A DNA stretch of 7,669 nt from Candidatus Competibacteraceae bacterium (GTDB taxonomy: Bacteria > Pseudomonadota > Gammaproteobacteria > Competibacterales > Competibacteraceae), in assembly GCA_007120095.1 (NCBI GenBank), contig SKOM01000189.1, forward strand, positions 1 through 7,669. Reading direction: 5' to 3'. Made by a program: the position numbers and the translations under genes. How positions within the stretch are numbered: the first letter of the stretch is position 1; each line of letters begins with the position of its first letter. This document shows positions 1 through 7,010 of this stretch, one piece after another. The notes under the pieces are model-generated. The model made no database searches. It was not told the origin of the DNA and saw nothing but the letters and a program-made list of their open reading frames with translations.

Positions 1-2458
1 GACGCAAGGCTAAGACACTGCGAATTATGTGCTGCTTTAAACGCCCATCGCGCCAACTGCGCCGTTGATCCTGCCAATCGGACGCCGCCAGACTGGCTGC
101 TCGCTGAGCATAATCCACCGGACGGCGGTTATCAGGATCAACCAGGCTGAAATCCCAATATTCATTACCCTGATAGATATCGGGCACACCGGGACTGGTC
201 AATTTAAGCACGGTCTGCGCTAAACTGTTCACAGCGCCGGCCGGACTGATCCGCGTCACCAATGCAACGACATCTTCTAAAAAGGGCAGACTGTATTCAG
301 GATTCAACGTCCGCTCAATGAACTCAACCAGCGCCGCTTCGTAGTCTTCATCGCAGGCCACCCAACTGGTATGGCGTTTGGCCTCGCGCACCGCTTTGAG
401 CATATAGTCGGTTAAGCGCTGGCAGAAGGTGTCAATACCGGCAAATTCGGGCGCGTCCAGGCTATACGGCCATGCGCCCACCAGCGTCTGGTAAAACAAA
501 TATTCATCGTTGCGATCCGGTGCCATCAGACCGTCGAGATCACGCTTTTTGCGTCGATTAAATCCCGACCAGCGCCGCGTGCGCTGACGCCATTCCGAGG
601 GGATTTCGCTGAGCACATTCAGCCGCGCCCGCATGTCTTCGCCACGTTTATGGTCGTGGGTGGCGCTGGTCAGCATTGCCGCTGGCCAATCACGCAACCG
701 CCGTCGGTTGGCTTCGTGAAAAGCCGCCGGACTACGGCCAAAATGCTCGGGTTCTCCACCGACCTCGTTCAACGACACCAGCCGCATATACCGGTAAAAG
801 GCGGTATCTTCGAGCGCTTTGGCCATCACCGGCCCGGTCAATTGTTGAAATCGCAGCGCCGCATCAATCACATCCCGCCGCCGGTAACCGTCTTGATAGA
901 GCAGATCCAAGGACAACACCCCGTGAATGAAATCATAGATGGATTTATCCGGGGTGCGAGCCGTTTTACTGGCCTTGGCCACCGCCCAATCGAGGTCACG
1001 GCGATCCTCGCTGGTCGTCCGCCGAGCCGTGACATAAGTCCGATACACCGGGAAATAGGCGATAACTTCCGTTAAGGCCTCGCGCAAACCGATCAGGGAA
1101 TAATCGCGGGTGTAGCGATTTTGCTTGGCCAGCCGGTTAAACCGATTCGCCAGTACCTGCAATTCACTGGCCAAAGCCTCACGGATAATTTGCCGCTTGG
1201 CGGCAATGGTTAACGCCGCAAAATCAACGGCGTTACCGATGAAATGCTCATAGCTGCGGGTCAGACTTCGCTCAGCTTCAGGATCGACGAATAACCCATT
1301 GACCAGATTAAGAAATTCATACCCAGTGGTGCCCGCCACTGGCCAATCACTGCGCAGGCTTTCATGGCCGGCGAGGATTTTTTCAACCAACAAATAGACC
1401 CCGCGCCCTGGGGCGAGATTACGTAAGCGGGCCAGATACGCTCGCGGGTCGCGCAGACCGTCCACAGGATCTAAGCGCAAGCCCTGAATTTTGTTCTCCT
1501 CCAGCAACCGGACGATGAGTTGATGGCTGTCACGGAGCAATTCCGGACGTTCCATGCGTAACCCGGCCAATTCATTGATATCGAAAAAACGCCGGTAATT
1601 AATCTCATGCGCGGCCACTCGCCAAAATGCCAGCCGATAATGTTGGCGTTCCAGCAAGCGGTGGAGTGCTTCGCCCCCTTGAACCGCATTAAAGGCGTTA
1701 ACTTGCCGACTGATGGCTTCAGCAACGGCCGTGGATTCCTTAACCAATACACTGAGACGTTGCTTGAAAGCGGTAATCAAGCGGCGACTTTCACCGCCCC
1801 GCCGATCACGGGAAGCACCGCGAAACGCCTCAGCCAGTTCCTGTAATATGGGTTCTGCTTCGGTAATTTGCACCGCCGCATTACGCAACAGCATGGTGTA
1901 ATCGCGCGGCGCTACCGGGAAAGTGTGTTCAAAATACCCGACCGCAAACCGGCCGACTTCGGCATCAAACCGCAGTTCTAATTCGCCACGCTCCAGCACC
2001 GCGCCGTAGTGATCACCTAATACCGGCAGCAGTAATTTCCCGGATAAGCTGGCCTCGGGCGGTTGCCAGTCGATATCAAAATAACCCGCATACGGTGAAG
2101 ACTGTCCCCACTCCAAGATATCCACCCACCAAGGATTATCGACCCCAACACCCATATGGTTGGGGACAAAATCGAGAATCAGCCCCATATCGTGGCGGTG
2201 CAATTCAGCCACCAGGGCGTTAAACTCCGCCTCAGTGCCGATTTCCGGGTTCAAACGACCATGATCAACAATATCATAACCATGGGTAGAACCCGGTCGC
2301 GCTAACAACAGCGGTGAGGCATAAACATGGCTGATACCTAAAGCGGCTAAATAAGGCACTTGTCGACAGGCATCGACAAATTTGAAATCAGCGTTAAATT
2401 GTAAACGGTAGGTCGCTCGTGGTGTTATAGGTGAGATCAGATCGGTTGGTTTGGACAC
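1..2458 (-). CDS. treY: maltooligosyl trehalose synthase (TreY), C-terminus cut by window edge
   Basis: TreY is a cytoplasmic GH13 enzyme that isomerises the reducing-end alpha-1,4 link of a maltooligosaccharide to an alpha,alpha-1,1 link, giving maltooligosyl trehalose; TreZ then releases trehalose. The minus strand stays open for 819 codons from a GTG start with no stop or frameshift. Visible family motifs are ATYRLQF (residues 15-21), GISHVYASP (41-49), GSTHGYDIVDH (56-66), region I DFVPNH (96-101), GLRLDPVDGL with the expected nucleophile Asp330, LLVEKIL with acid/base Glu359, the THDHKRGED block with Asp602, and GVPDIYQGNE (757-766). The GTG at 2458 was chosen because an in-frame TAA lies only eight codons upstream, no ATG intervenes, and the conserved N-terminal motif follows directly. 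An AGAGG lies 12 bases ahead. The family is usually about 700-950 residues, so only the last part is missing. One oddity is Pro where His usually follows the nucleophile. Divergent from glgX-malQ. Identification is firm; catalytic roles are inferred from the family. Confidence 0.95.
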   Translation of the reverse strand, partial: MSKPTDLISPITPRATYRLQFNADFKFVDACRQVPYLAALGISHVYASPLLLARPGSTHGYDIVDHGRLNPEIGTEAEFNALVAELHRHDMGLILDFVPNHMGVGVDNPWWVDILEWGQSSPYAGYFDIDWQPPEASLSGKLLLPVLGDHYGAVLERGELELRFDAEVGRFAVGYFEHTFPVAPRDYTMLLRNAAVQITEAEPILQELAEAFRGASRDRRGGESRRLITAFKQRLSVLVKESTAVAEAISRQVNAFNAVQGGEALHRLLERQHYRLAFWRVAAHEINYRRFFDINELAGLRMERPELLRDSHQLIVRLLEENKIQGLRLDPVDGLRDPRAYLARLRNLAPGRGVYLLVEKILAGHESLRSDWPVAGTTGYEFLNLVNGLFVDPEAERSLTRSYEHFIGNAVDFAALTIAAKRQIIREALASELQVLANRFNRLAKQNRYTRDYSLIGLREALTEVIAYFPVYRTYVTARRTTSEDRRDLDWAVAKASKTARTPDKSIYDFIHGVLSLDLLYQDGYRRRDVIDAALRFQQLTGPVMAKALEDTAFYRYMRLVSLNEVGGEPEHFGRSPAAFHEANRRRLRDWPAAMLTSATHDHKRGEDMRARLNVLSEIPSEWRQRTRRWSGFNRRKKRDLDGLMAPDRNDEYLFYQTLVGAWPYSLDAPEFAGIDTFCQRLTDYMLKAVREAKRHTSWVACDEDYEAALVEFIERTLNPEYSLPFLEDVVALVTRISPAGAVNSLAQTVLKLTSPGVPDIYQGNEYWDFSLVDPDNRRPVDYAQRAASLAASDWQDQRRSWRDGRLKQHIIRSVLALR

Positions 2459-2470
2459 AGTGATGGTTTG

Positions 2471-2475
2471 CCTCT
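2471..2475 (-). promoter_or_regulatory. candidate ribosome binding site of treY
   Basis: On the minus strand this reads AGAGG, 12 bases before the GTG start at 2458. The spacing is somewhat long, so initiation may be modest. It is the only purine-rich Shine-Dalgarno-like stretch between the upstream in-frame stop and the GTG, which supports the chosen start. Confidence 0.5.
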
Positions 2476-2496
2476 TTTGTTAGTCATCATTTTACC

Positions 2497-2502
2497 ATTA
2501 TA
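2497..2502 (-). promoter_or_regulatory. candidate -10 box of the treY promoter
   Basis: The minus strand carries a perfect TATAAT here, about 40 bases before the treY start codon, which would give a 5' leader of roughly 30 bases. The hexamer 17 bases upstream reads TCGCTT, a poor -35 match, so the promoter may need an activator or an alternative sigma factor, or the match may be chance in an AT-rich stretch. Confidence 0.45.
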
Positions 2503-2595
2503 GATAGCTAGGCTTAGGCAAGCGATATGATTGCCATAATCCGCCACCGAGTAAAGACATTATTGGTCTGAATTGTTAAATTTAGTGGTCAATTT

Positions 2596-2611
2596 TTGGC
2601 CTCCTAGCCAA
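2596..2611. repeat. short inverted repeat, possible operator
   Basis: The arms TTGGC and GCCAA are perfect reverse complements around a six-base centre CTCCTA. The repeat lies near the middle of the divergent region and overlaps the glgX -35 candidate, a position suited to a dimeric repressor. The arms are only five bases long, so chance occurrence is quite possible. Confidence 0.25.
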
Positions 2612-2624
2612 TATTCGGTAAAGT
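2596..2624 (+). promoter_or_regulatory. candidate promoter of glgX-malQ
   Basis: TTGGCC (2596-2601) and TAAAGT (2619-2624) each match four of six bases of the sigma-70 -35 and -10 consensus and are 17 bases apart. Transcription would start near 2631, leaving a leader of about 110 bases before glgX. The -35 box is part of the inverted repeat at 2596-2611, so a bound regulator could block it. A competing candidate, TTGAGT at 2635 with CATAAC at 2660, has a 19-base spacer and is weaker. Both are inferences from weak matches. Confidence 0.25.
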
Positions 2625-2641
2625 AAGCGCTGTGTTGAGTG

Positions 2642-2743
2642 ATGCCCATACCAATAACTCATAACCATGCCATTAATATCATGCAAACAACCACCTACTA
2701 CTCAAACCTACGACCACTTATGGCTCAGCAGGTGAACTCATGA
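2642..2743 (+). other. possible 33-codon leader ORF overlapping the glgX start
   Basis: An open frame runs from ATG at 2642, with internal ATGs at 2681 and 2720, to a TGA at 2741-2743, so that its stop and the glgX start share the bases ATGA. The overlap is the typical arrangement for translational coupling. The peptide would begin MPIPITHNHAINIM and resembles nothing I recognise. There is no strong ribosome binding site before its first ATG, and an in-frame TGA at 2636 closes the frame just upstream. Such short frames arise often by chance in non-coding DNA, so I do not call it a gene. Confidence 0.2.
2730..2735 (+). promoter_or_regulatory. ribosome binding site of glgX
   Basis: AGGTGA lies four bases before the ATG at 2740 and is a good Shine-Dalgarno match at slightly short spacing. 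It supports that ATG as the start. Confidence 0.7.
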
Positions 2744-4782
2744 GCCGCCTAAAAGCGGGTTCACCCACGCCTTTGGGCGCTCACTGGGACGGCCGGGGAG
2801 TCAACTTTGCGCTGTTTTCAGCTCATGCAACACGGGTTGATCTGTGTCTTTTCGATGCTCAAGGACGCGAACGTGAACGCTTGACCCTGCCCGAATACAC
2901 CGATCAAGTCTGGCACGGTTACGTACCGGGTTTAAGGGTTGGCCAGCACTACGGCTACCGGGTGCATGGGCCTTGGCTACCGGGTGCGGGTCATCGTTTT
3001 AACCCCGCCAAGCTATTACTCGACCCCTATGCCCGCGAACTCAGTACCCCGATCCGCTGTTATCCCTGCCATAGCGGTGAGACAAGCGATGGCCGCCCTG
3101 ACCCGCGTGACAGCGCTCCATTCACTCCGCGCTGCGTGGTCAGCACAGGGCTGCCCCAGCGGCCAGGCCACCATGATCCTATTAGCTGGTCGGAAAGCAT
3201 TCTCTACGAAGCCCATGTGGGTGGCTTTACCCAGCGCCACCCCGACATCCCCGAGACACTGCGCGGCAGTTTTGCTGGCTTTGGTCATCCGGCAGTTATT
3301 GACTACCTGGTCAAACTCGGCATTACCGCCGTGGAATGGTTGCCCGTACAAGCCTTTGCCGACGAGGCGTTTTTGTTAGAGCGCGGCCTGGCTAACTACT
3401 GGGGCTATGCCCCCGTAGTGTGGATGGCACCTGACCCGCGTTATCTTGCCAATGCAGGCACCCAGACCCTGCAAACCACGGTGCAACGGCTGCATGATGC
3501 GGGCATCGAAGTGATCATTGATGTGGTGTATAACCACACCGCCGAAGGCAACCATACCGGCGCCACGCTCTGCTATCGGGGCATCGACAACGCCAGCTAC
3601 TACCGGCTTAATCCTAATCATCCGGGACGTTATCTCGACGATACCGGCTGTGGCAACAGCGTCAATCTGCAACACCCCCGGGTGGTGCAACTGGTTATGG
3701 ACAGCCTGCGCTACTGGGTCACCGAATTCGGCATTGACGGCTTTCGCTTCGATCTGGCCACCGCACTGGGGCGCACCACCACCGGCTTTGATCCTGCTGC
3801 GCCACTGCTGACAGCCATGCAGCAAGACCCGGTATTATCCCATTGTCGGCTAATTGCCGAACCCTGGGACATTGGCCCCGGCGGCTACCAGCTCGGCGGT
3901 TTCCCACCCGGCTGGGCGGAGTGGAATGATCGCTATCGCGATAGCCTGCGTCGGTTCTGGCGCGGCGATGCGGGTGAATTACCTGAACTGGCGCGTCGGC
4001 TCAGCGGTTCCAGCGAATTGGCCGAATTCACCGGGCAGCGCCCCTGGACCAGTATCAATTTCATCACCAGCCACGACGGCTTTACCCTGCATGACCTGGT
4101 CAGCTACAACGACAAACACAATCAAGCCAATCTCGAAAACAATCGTGACGGTCATAATAATAACTACAGCGACAACCACGGGGTCGAAGGTCCGAGCGAT
4201 GATCCCGAAATTCGAGCCTTGCGGATGCGCCAACGGCGCAATTTATTGGCTTCACTACTGTTGGCACAGGGCACCCCGATGCTGCTGGCTGGTGACGAAT
4301 TCGGCCAAACTCAACGGGGCAATAATAATGCATATTGTCAGAATAACAGCCTAGCCTGGCTGGACTGGTCACGCTTGGATAAAGCTGAGGAGCGCGAACA
4401 ACTGGAGTGGGTACGCCAGTTGATCCGGTTACGGCGCGAACAACCGTTGTTGCGCCAATCGCGGTTTCTGCATGGCCAGCATTATTCTCAAGTCACCGGC
4501 CTGCCGGACATCACCTGGTTATCCCCCAAAGGCAAATCGATGCACGGCAATGCTTGGCATAAACCCAAACGCCGCGCTCTGGCGTTGCGGCTCGCGGCTC
4601 AAACCAGTGCAGATACCCTGCTGATTCTCTTCAATGCTAACGACCACGACGTAACATTTACCCTCGATCCACCCGGCCCGTGGCGCTTAGAATTGACCAC
4701 CGGCACACTGCCAACTGATCATATTCACTCGCAACTTCTGTTACCGCATCGCTGTGTGGCGGTGCTCGCACTGGAACATTGA
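2740..4782 (+). CDS. glgX: glycogen debranching enzyme GlgX (TreX/isoamylase type, GH13)
   Basis: GlgX is a cytoplasmic GH13 debranching enzyme that hydrolyses alpha-1,6 branch points, preferring short branches left on glycogen by phosphorylase. The 680 residues are close to the 657 of E. coli GlgX. An N-terminal CBM48-like beta domain (about residues 8-100) is followed by the catalytic barrel: ILYEAHVGGFT (154-164), NYWGYAP (219-225), region I DVVYNHTAEGN (261-271), GFRFDLA with nucleophile Asp338, IAEPWD with acid/base Glu374, and TSHDGFTL with Asp446. The spacing of these three nearly equals Asp336, Glu371 and Asp443 of E. coli GlgX. LAGDEFGQTQRGNNNAYCQ (516-534) is also typical, and a C-terminal beta domain ends the protein. 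ATG 2740 is the first start after an in-frame TAA at 2674 and has a good ribosome binding site. Next to treY it could equally be called treX; product chain length cannot be read from sequence. It is followed after six bases by malQ and is likely cotranscribed with it. Confidence 0.96.
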   Translation: MSRLKAGSPTPLGAHWDGRGVNFALFSAHATRVDLCLFDAQGRERERLTLPEYTDQVWHGYVPGLRVGQHYGYRVHGPWLPGAGHRFNPAKLLLDPYARELSTPIRCYPCHSGETSDGRPDPRDSAPFTPRCVVSTGLPQRPGHHDPISWSESILYEAHVGGFTQRHPDIPETLRGSFAGFGHPAVIDYLVKLGITAVEWLPVQAFADEAFLLERGLANYWGYAPVVWMAPDPRYLANAGTQTLQTTVQRLHDAGIEVIIDVVYNHTAEGNHTGATLCYRGIDNASYYRLNPNHPGRYLDDTGCGNSVNLQHPRVVQLVMDSLRYWVTEFGIDGFRFDLATALGRTTTGFDPAAPLLTAMQQDPVLSHCRLIAEPWDIGPGGYQLGGFPPGWAEWNDRYRDSLRRFWRGDAGELPELARRLSGSSELAEFTGQRPWTSINFITSHDGFTLHDLVSYNDKHNQANLENNRDGHNNNYSDNHGVEGPSDDPEIRALRMRQRRNLLASLLLAQGTPMLLAGDEFGQTQRGNNNAYCQNNSLAWLDWSRLDKAEEREQLEWVRQLIRLRREQPLLRQSRFLHGQHYSQVTGLPDITWLSPKGKSMHGNAWHKPKRRALALRLAAQTSADTLLILFNANDHDVTFTLDPPGPWRLELTTGTLPTDHIHSQLLLPHRCVAVLALEH

Positions 4783-4788
4783 ACCGCT

Positions 4789-6954
4789 ATGGATAATGAC
4801 GCACTGTTTGACTTGCTCGCTCAACGCCACGGCATACAGCCGGGCTATCATGACATCTGGGGGCAGTACAACCGACTCAGCTCCAAAAGCCGCTATCGGC
4901 TATTGGCCGCATTGGGGCTGCCTGTCGATGATGAACTCGCCCTGTGCGATGCCCTCGAAGCCCACCAACAGCGCGACTGGCTTACCCCACTGCCACCCGT
5001 CGCAGTCGTGCCGCAAAATGCCGTCCAGCTCGTACTCAGTCTGCCCGAGGCAGCGCTTGATAGGCATTTAGAATGGCAACTCAGCGAAGAATCCGGTGCT
5101 CAACACCGTGATCGGGTGCCGGTTGCGCAACTGGAACGTCTCTCTCAGCGCCAAATCGACGGCTGTACGTATCAAAGGGTGCGGCTGGTATTGCCGTCCC
5201 TGCCCTGCGGCTATCATCGTTTACAGATCGACGCTGCACATACGACGTTAATTGTGGTGCCCCAAAGCTGCCAGGCGCTGCCCACTGGACGCCACTGGGG
5301 TCTTGCGGTACAGCTTTACGCCGTGCGCTCCGCCACTAACTGGGGCATTGGTGATTTTGCCGATCTGGAAGCGCTGGTCGTCATCGCCGCCCGGCAAGGT
5401 GCGGTCACCATCGGCCTCAATCCATTGCATGCCCTGTTTCCTGATCAACCCCAGCGTTCCAGCCCTTACAGCCCCTCAAACCGGTGCTTTGTGAATCCCT
5501 TGTATCTGGCGATTGAATCGATAGCCGATTTTGCTGAATCGACCACAGCCCGTGACATGGTGGCCGCACCCAGTGTGCAGGCCGAGTTGCAACGGCTGCG
5601 CCAAACCGATTTAGTGGATTATGCCGGGGTCGCCCGCTTGAAGTACTCGGTGCTGCGTACCCTGTATCAGCATTTCCAGAATGAGCATCTGGCACCTAAC
5701 AGCCCACGCGCTGCGGCCTTCCATGCTTATGTACATGACCAAGGTGAACCGCTGCGTCGCCAGGCGATTTTCGAGATGCTCAACCACTGGTTCCACAGTC
5801 TCGATCCGAGTGTTAGCGGCTGGCACGATTGGTTGCGCGGCTTTCATCACCCCGATGCCGAACCGGTCGCCCAACAGGCCGAACAGCAAGCCGATATGGT
5901 GGGTTTTTTCCAGTATCTGCAATGGCAATGCGATCTGCAATTAAGCCAGGTCGCCGCCAAGGCCAAGTCCTGCGGACTGCATCTGGGACTCTACCAGGAT
6001 CTGGCCGTAGGCGCTGATAGCGGAGGGGGGGAGGTCTGGGCTGAACGCGATTGTTTTGCCCTGGGAGCGCGCATCGGCGCCCCCCCGGATGATTTCAGCC
6101 CTGGCGGTCAAGACTGGGGGCTGCCACCCTGGAATCCGCGTGCGCTCTACGACAACGCTTATCGTCCTTATATCACCATCTTGCAAGCGGTCATGCGTCA
6201 CGCCGGTGTGTTGCGGATCGATCATGTCATGAGTCTGTTGCGGCTGTTTTGGATTCCACCCGGTTGCCCGGCTACTGACGGGGCGTATGTGCATTACCCG
6301 CTGGCTGATTTACTCGGCATTTTGGCGCTGGAAAGCCAGCGCAATCGCTGCGCTGTTATCGGCGAAGATTTAGGCACGGTTCCCGATGAGGTGCGTAGCG
6401 CACTGGGTGCCATGGGCGTTTACAGTTACCGGCCCTTGTATTTCCAGAAGCGCTGGGACACTGACGGCCATTTCCAAGCCCCGCACGAGTACCCGGAACA
6501 GGCTTTAGTGACGGCTACCACTCATGATCTGCCGACACTGGCCGGATTCTGGGCAGAACGCGATATCGACTTGCGGGACAAGCTTAATCTGTTTCCCCAC
6601 CCCGAGGCAGTCACCCAGCAGCGCTGCGCCCGTGCGGCTGACCGTCGCGATCTGCTGACGGCTTTGCAACAGCAAGGGTTATGCCCGGAGCATGTTACTG
6701 AGGCGACGCCCTTCTCACCGGAACTGATGCTGGCGATTCAACAGTTTCTCGCCCGTTCCCCGGCCCAACTGCTGATGGTGCAACTGGAAGATGTTCTCGG
6801 CCAAGTCGAGCAAGTGAATATGCCCGGTACGGTGGATGAGCACCCGAATTGGTGCCGTAAGCTGGACACCCCGATTGAAGCATGGACAATACGGCCGGAG
6901 TTTATTACCTTAGGGCAACGTTTGCGCATCGAACGCTCGGTTAAGCGCGCTTAA
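4789..6954 (+). CDS. malQ: 4-alpha-glucanotransferase (amylomaltase, MalQ, GH77)
   Basis: MalQ is a cytoplasmic GH77 disproportionating enzyme that moves 4-alpha-glucan segments between maltooligosaccharides and releases glucose. The 721 residues compare with 694 in E. coli MalQ. The N-terminal part has the usual DIWGQYNRLSSKSRYRLLAALG-type segment (22-43). The catalytic part begins at GLAVQLYAVR (171-180) and NWGIGDFADL (184-193), then SSPYSPSNRCFVNPLYL (224-240), GLYQDLAVG (400-408), GAPPDDFSPGGQDWGLPP (430-447), LRIDHVM with nucleophile Asp478, IGEDLGTVP with acid/base Glu526, and TTHDLPT with Asp580. The nucleophile-to-acid spacing of 48 equals that of E. coli MalQ (Asp448, Glu496). Near the end, HPNWCRKL (685-692) has Cys where Arg or Lys is common. 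The start is fixed by the glgX stop, which lies in the same frame just two codons upstream. No strong Shine-Dalgarno precedes it (only GGAA near 4773), so translation probably depends on coupling to glgX. It would lengthen or recycle the short chains freed by GlgX and supply TreY. Confidence 0.96.
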   Translation: MDNDALFDLLAQRHGIQPGYHDIWGQYNRLSSKSRYRLLAALGLPVDDELALCDALEAHQQRDWLTPLPPVAVVPQNAVQLVLSLPEAALDRHLEWQLSEESGAQHRDRVPVAQLERLSQRQIDGCTYQRVRLVLPSLPCGYHRLQIDAAHTTLIVVPQSCQALPTGRHWGLAVQLYAVRSATNWGIGDFADLEALVVIAARQGAVTIGLNPLHALFPDQPQRSSPYSPSNRCFVNPLYLAIESIADFAESTTARDMVAAPSVQAELQRLRQTDLVDYAGVARLKYSVLRTLYQHFQNEHLAPNSPRAAAFHAYVHDQGEPLRRQAIFEMLNHWFHSLDPSVSGWHDWLRGFHHPDAEPVAQQAEQQADMVGFFQYLQWQCDLQLSQVAAKAKSCGLHLGLYQDLAVGADSGGGEVWAERDCFALGARIGAPPDDFSPGGQDWGLPPWNPRALYDNAYRPYITILQAVMRHAGVLRIDHVMSLLRLFWIPPGCPATDGAYVHYPLADLLGILALESQRNRCAVIGEDLGTVPDEVRSALGAMGVYSYRPLYFQKRWDTDGHFQAPHEYPEQALVTATTHDLPTLAGFWAERDIDLRDKLNLFPHPEAVTQQRCARAADRRDLLTALQQQGLCPEHVTEATPFSPELMLAIQQFLARSPAQLLMVQLEDVLGQVEQVNMPGTVDEHPNWCRKLDTPIEAWTIRPEFITLGQRLRIERSVKRA
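6941..6954. repeat. perfect 14-base palindrome over the malQ stop codon
   Basis: TTAAGCGCGCTTAA is its own reverse complement and includes the malQ TAA. As RNA it could fold into a five-pair stem with a CGCG loop, followed by only three T residues. It is too weak to call an intrinsic terminator. It could be a protein-binding site, a mild 3' end structure, or chance. Confidence 0.4.
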
Positions 6955-6996
6955 TTTCACCCCACCGTCAAGGCGGACTCATCGCCGGGTATCAAT

Positions 6997-7000
6997 GGAG
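6997..7000 (+). promoter_or_regulatory. ribosome binding site of the nucleotide-sugar dehydrogenase gene
   Basis: GGAG, within ATGGAG, lies ten bases before the ATG at 7011, an acceptable distance, and supports that start. The rest of the 56-base spacer after malQ shows no clear promoter or terminator. Confidence 0.55.
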
Positions 7001-7010
7001 CACTCATTGC

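Larger units (their letters stand above)
2459..2739. other. divergent intergenic control region between treY and glgX
   Basis: This 281-base stretch is visibly richer in A and T than the flanking genes and separates the starts of two divergently read genes of linked function. It holds a perfect TATAAT facing treY, a weaker promoter candidate facing glgX, the short inverted repeat TTGGC-CTCCTA-GCCAA at 2596-2611, and a possible 33-codon leader ORF ending inside the glgX start codon. I see no tRNA, riboswitch-like fold, intrinsic terminator or protein gene of normal size in it. Confidence 0.75.

Noticed and set aside
650..1075. 141-codon open frame on the plus strand within the treY region
   Set aside because: It is antisense to an uninterrupted treY frame with family motifs throughout, its translation resembles no known protein, and it has no convincing start signal.
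2560..2614. Wider inverted pair TATTGG and CCAATA in the divergent region
   Set aside because: Six-base arms separated by more than 40 bases in AT-rich DNA are expected by chance.
2634..2665. Possible promoter TTGAGT with CATAAC upstream of glgX
   Set aside because: The spacer is 19 bases and both boxes are partial, so the 2596-2624 candidate is slightly better; neither is strong.
3016..4372. Several open frames of 60-150 codons antisense to or out of frame with glgX
   Set aside because: They lie entirely within the strongly supported glgX gene and read as low-information shadow translations.
5417..5940. Overlapping minus-strand frames of about 92 and 109 codons within malQ
   Set aside because: They are shadows of malQ, whose catalytic motifs run through the same stretch in the sense frame.
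6955..7010. Possible intrinsic terminator between malQ and the dehydrogenase gene
   Set aside because: Only very short stems (such as GGCG with CGCC around 6972-6986) are present and no T tract follows.
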